Of a stretch of DNA of 64,000 nucleotides, positions 60,120 to 64,000 are shown piece by piece. The notes below the pieces were generated by a model that saw nothing but the letters and a program-made list of their open reading frames with translations, was not told where the DNA came from and ran no database searches. This DNA is from Rhynchospora pubera. Lineage: Eukaryota; Streptophyta; Magnoliopsida; Poales; Cyperaceae. Each line of letters opens with the position of its first letter. Within the stretch, counting starts at the first letter, position 1. The stretch covers positions 118,968,752-119,032,751 of the forward strand of contig CM051462.1 in the NCBI GenBank assembly GCA_028095005.1, written 5' to 3'. A program made the position numbers and the translations under genes.

Positions 60120-60869
60120 TTAGAGATACCGGAGAACACTGTTCTCATCTAGCATGTTGCCTATGTGACCAACCGTTGTTGCTAGATGATTTAGAATTTC
60201 TTCGGGAGCATCCTTTGTTTCCTCGAGTACTTTCTCTAAATCTGCTAGCTGTTCGTCGGCCCAGTAGCAATTTTCGGTTTTCACCATATTTGCAGTGAGC
60301 CTTGAGAGTGAGTCAGCCAGTACATTCTGCTTCCCATCAATGTGTTCGAAATTTACTTGCACTCCTGTTCCTGTAACAAAGTCAACAAAATTAATCCATC
60401 GGACTCTTGAAGGTTTGTTTTGTGATGACTTGTTATAGAAACTGATTATGGCCTGGCAATCAGTTCTGAGAGTGATCTCCTTTTGATCCAGGTAGTGAAT
60501 CTTGAGTGCCTTCATTGTTTCCATGCAAGCATAGATCTCTGCATCTACTGTGGATTTAATCACTGGGAATTTCCAGCTTGCATACGCACAAACTTTTTCC
60601 GTGTTTCGGGAGTCATGCTTTGCTTTCTTCCATTTGCATACTCCACCCCATCCTTCCATGCATCCGTCTGTTTCAAGGATGATGTAGGATCCTTCCGGAG
60701 GCAGCTCGAGATCTGGGAGCTGCTGCACCGCTTGCTTGACCTTTCTGATGATCTCATAGTCTGAGCTTTTGAGCCTTTTGTCACCGTGTTCGCTTGTTTT
60801 TTGAGTATAATGGCCCAAGTAATATTCCCAATTTCGGTATGTATGATCTGGCATAGTTGAGGATGCCAA
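60120..60869 (-). pseudogene. Pararetroviral RNase H region, out of frame with RT
   Basis: The C-terminal part of the viral polyprotein. The RNase H fold is indicated by ETDGCMEGWGGV, VDAEIYACMETMKAL, LRTDCQAI and ADSLSRL, which supply the expected D-E-D-D metal ligands. In Caulimoviridae this domain directly follows the reverse transcriptase and degrades pregenomic RNA. Here it lies in a different frame; the two frames overlap at 60781-60869. A run of six A on the viral strand (60797-60802) at the point where homology changes frame is the likely site of a one-base length change. The catalytic residues remain, so the shift may be recent, or it may be a sequencing error. Confidence 0.82.
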
Positions 60870-63840
60870 GCCATGATCTCATACCAGCCTTCTCCTTCAA
60901 TTTTTCTTCATCGAAAGAAATGATTTTCTTGATTATGTGCGGCTGAAGTTTGATTTTTCTGTTCCCAATAACTGCACCTAGGAATTCGATTTCCTGTACA
61001 TCTATTTTCATTTTAGTTGGGGAGAGTACAAGCCCCCATTTCTCACAAATTGTCAGCATAGCCTCCAAATGTTTGGCATGCTGTTCTTCATTCTCAGAAA
61101 ACACCAGTATATCATCGATGTAGACTGCTATGAAGTTTTCCGTTCCCCGGAAGCAATCGTCCATCTTTCTTTGAAAAATTGCCGGTGCATTCTTCAACCC
61201 GAATGGCATAACTAGCCATTCATACAAGCCATTTGGAACAACAAAAGCCGTCCACTCAACTGATTCAGGATCCATTGCCACCTGATGGAACCCACTTTTT
61301 AAGTCGAATTTTGAATAAATCCGACTATTACCGACCTTTTTTAGGATGGTATTAATCCCTGGCAGGCTGTATTGGTCTTTGTGGGTATTATCATTGAGGG
61401 TACGGTAATTAAATACCATACGCTCATTGCCTTTGATCTCATCGTCAGTTTTTGGGTCTATTGATGTACTTGAATTTACCATCATTGCCATGGTTCTATG
61501 TCGGCTCTTACTGGGTCGTATTACTCCAATCTTGAGTAGCGCCTGAACATGCTTGTCAAATTGCTCCTTCATTGCCGGTGTGACATGTTTCAGAGGCTTG
61601 TCTTGAATTGTGATATCCGGATTGATGATGTCTAACTTGCACCTAATCCGATTCTTTTCCCAGTGTTGGAGAGGATTTTCTCCAATATACCCTTGTTCTT
61701 TTAATCTCTTAAGAAGAGGTCTGAACCTCTCTTTGAATTTCTGCGATTCTTCACCACAAGAGTATGCAGTGATTCTTTGGATCTCAAAATATTCTAACTC
61801 AGACAGCTCAAGTTCTTCGATTGCTGCTGAGGCTACTACCTCAGCGTCAACTTTTGTCGCAATTGTTGTGACATTTTTGTAAAATGTCACCATTTGGCCC
61901 TCAATCCTAAGCCCTCCTTGCATGGCTCGGATGAAATTGCAACCAATCAGCATTTGGATTCCGTCCCTCTGTTCCATTGGGAATGCATAGGTGAAAGGAA
62001 TACGGAAACGATTTTCCTCAATAGCCATCATTCCGCCTTTGAGTTTTTGGTTGGCTATTTGAGAAGAGTTAACCCCGTTGATTTGAATAGGGTACGCACT
62101 GGGTTCCAAAGCTTCTTTTGGGACTGCATTCTGGTCCACGCAACAAACTGTGGCACCAGTATCCACGATTGCTTGGATTTTGAACTCCTCAACACCTGGT
62201 ATTTCCATTGTCAGCTCAATGTTGTAAAGTCTGTTTAAGACTCTCTTCCCTTTTCTCGGATCTGGAACTTGAGTACTGATGTATTCATCTCTATCTGTCA
62301 GCATCCTGATTACCACTCCATTTTGTTTCTGGATATGGTTTTCAATTGCTTCATCATCCGAATCTTCCTCTTCAAGAATCGGCTTTTCAGGGGCTTTTCC
62401 TTTTGTTGGATCTCGCATTTCATCCAGATCCTTTCCCATCTCCAATTCTTCAATTCTTTCCTTTAGCCTTTGGTTTTCTGCTAAGAGGAAATTTGTATAC
62501 CCAATCAGCTCATTAATTAGGGTATCCTTGTTGTCATACTGGAGATTTGATCTTTGTATTGTCAACCTTCTTCCTAGGTTGAATTTCGAACACATTGGGC
62601 AGACAGTTAAATAACATATACTGCAATGTGCTCTCATCCTTGGATTAGTCTGCTCCTTGCAGAACAGACACCTCATGAATTCTTGCGCCACTGGACTGTT
62701 GTCCTCCCATTGATGCGCACAGTTTTGGATTTCTTGGGGCACTGAGGTCACTACTCGCCATGAGATTTCTTCACTCGTTATCATCATTGCGGTTTCGTAT
62801 GGAACCTCATTTATACCAGCCATCAAAGAATGACTAGTACTTCCTTCTCCTTCAGAAAATGAACAGATTGCATCGCTATCTGGTTCATTTTGATCTACCG
62901 AGAGCACATCCCAGTCATCATCCAGGTCTAGATTTTCGACTATGGTTGCTCTTGCAATGTTGCCTTTTTGCCTTGTGCAGTTGCGGGCAAAATATCCTTC
63001 TTCACCACATATAAAGCACTTGAATTTCCTTACTTTATCTGCGTGCTTCCTTTTGAATACTCTGATTTGCGTATCATGTGGTTTGCCTCGGTATGTCTTC
63101 GCCTTTCGAAGACCATACTTCTTGTTCTTTTGATAGTAACCCGGCACTGGTATGCGGCTACAGAATGAGAGATCTTTGAGGCTTCTTTGGAGTGCAACTC
63201 TCTTACACTGCTCTGCCAGGTACTGGTAGGTAAAATGTATCCTTGGAATAACACCCACAATATTGCCTGGGTATTTTTCAGCAAATGCCTTCTCAATTTC
63301 TCCACCAATAATTGGAGGCATCTTTCTGAAAAATTTTGTTGAGAGTTCAGGAGATATGAACATCCTTCCTGATTTTGCCGCCAAAATCTTATAATCATTT
63401 ATATAATCGAAAAGATCTTTCACATTGTGGCATGAAAGTCTCTCCAGGTCGTTGTACGCTCGATCTTGCTCTTCAGTGGACCCGGTTGTCGGATCCTGCA
63501 ACAGAAACATTCGCCTGATTTGTGATATTACATTTTGCGGGTCATCGGCAATGTTAACTAATTCCTCATATTCAGTGGGGAATGCCATTCTCCACTGAAT
63601 CCAGGTCTTTTTCTCCGTTTCGCCTAGGAGGTTTTCGATATAATTGACCTTAGATTTGTTATCTGTCCAATTTCTCTCATTTATCAGGTTGAGAGTGATT
63701 GATTCCCATCGGGAGATAACTTCTGAGTATAGCCTAATATCTTCTGGTAAAACTAGAATTGCACCTTGACTAGCTTGGACTGTTGGCAGGTTAAACCTCT
63801 CGTTCATTTGTCTTGCATAGCCACCGCGGATGTTGTCCAA
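60781..63840 (-). pseudogene. Pararetroviral polyprotein: coat, zinc knuckle, protease, RT
   Basis: An open frame of 1019 codons, itself a part of a longer polyprotein. The N-terminal portion (about 1-230) resembles the caulimovirid coat protein (for example ADDPQNVISQIRRM near 99-112). A zinc knuckle at 275-288 has the spacing CX2CX4(H)X4C but Tyr283 in place of His. A second Cys cluster follows near 390-425 (CLFCKE...CSIC...CPMC), known in badnavirus-like coat regions. The aspartic protease is marked by DTGAT near residue 560 and the reverse transcriptase by YIDD at 907-910. The frame begins at a non-ATG codon and is preceded in the same frame by a TAG at 63871-63873, beyond which it stays open to the window edge, so the polyprotein is interrupted there. 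It ends early at 60781 through the frameshift before RNase H. It is a decayed virus copy, with conserved motifs but breaks at both ends. Confidence 0.88.
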
Positions 63841-64000
63841 CCGTGCCTTTATCTCTGGGATTTGGAGGTTCTAGGGTTGCCTTGAACCAGGTGGGTACAT
63901 GGCCGGTCCCATGATTGGTTCAGGTGGTATTCTTGTAAGTGAAGACTCTGTAGTTGAGAGTACAGTCTCCACTTTCTTTTTGAGATTTTTGAATTGTGGG

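Larger units (their letters stand above)
59081..64000 (-). mobile_element. Endogenous pararetrovirus copy (Caulimoviridae), decayed
   Basis: A minus-strand viral genome segment runs off the right edge. Reading in the viral sense from the edge: a broken polyprotein with coat-protein-like, zinc-knuckle, aspartic protease and reverse transcriptase regions, an RNase H region in another frame, a separate downstream ORF, an intergenic promoter with TATA box and poly(A) signal, and a tRNA-Met primer site. No integrase is present, which fits Caulimoviridae and not an LTR retrotransposon. The organisation and sequence style suggest a florendovirus- or badnavirus-like lineage; genus is not assigned. 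In-frame stop and frameshift show it is not functional as it stands. Confidence 0.88.

Noticed and set aside
60781..63840. Ty3/gypsy LTR retrotransposon polyprotein
   Set aside because: There is no integrase after RNase H, and the second Cys cluster, the downstream ORF and the control region order fit Caulimoviridae better.

Overview
The window is nuclear DNA from a flowering plant, most likely a eudicot. It is AT-rich, its genes carry many short GT-AG introns, its gene families are plant-specific (NF-YB, plastid G6PDH, HIPP, cytosolic sulfotransferase, DUF761), and the gaps hold plant transposons and an endogenous pararetrovirus. I cannot name the species.

Layout. 1-970: tandem satellite of about 170 bp period, running off the left edge. 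3145-4203 (+): single-exon sulfotransferase. 4486-4990: two foldback repeats. 5675-15075 (+): HRQ1-type RecQ-family helicase that I could resolve into 24 exons totalling 3600 coding nt. 15908-16459 (-): NF-YB3-like CCAAT-binding subunit, convergent with the helicase. 19199-22783 (-): DEK-domain chromatin protein. 24217-29228 (-): redox-type plastid glucose-6-phosphate dehydrogenase, 10 exons. 29763-36978: retrotransposon-derived block with a copia-like solo LTR, a truncated relative, and an inverted pair of 1.6 kb solo LTRs rich in a CGGWCCG motif. 39872-40492 (+): acidic DUF761 protein. 43326-45167 (-): heavy-metal-associated isoprenylated protein with a lysine-rich middle. 47.9-49.8 kb: several MITEs. 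52948-54442 (-): small conserved-looking protein of unknown role, flanked by a SINE and by a Mutator-like element. 59081-64000 (-): decayed Caulimoviridae copy with capsid, protease, RT and RNase H regions and its own promoter, poly(A) signal and tRNA primer site.

The host genes do not form one pathway; they are ordinary single genes with separate promoters. Genome maintenance and chromatin (HRQ1, DEK), transcription (NF-YB), plastid NADPH supply (G6PDH), sulfonation (SOT) and metal or defence-related binding (HIPP) are represented. The richest structure lies in the repeats: target-site duplications can be read directly for a solo LTR (5 bp), a MULE (9 bp), two Mutator-type MITEs (9 bp each), a SINE (17 bp) and Tourist-like MITEs (3 bp). 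One MITE sits inside the terminal inverted repeat of the MULE, which gives a clear order of insertion. All gene models were made by eye from splice signals and family resemblance.
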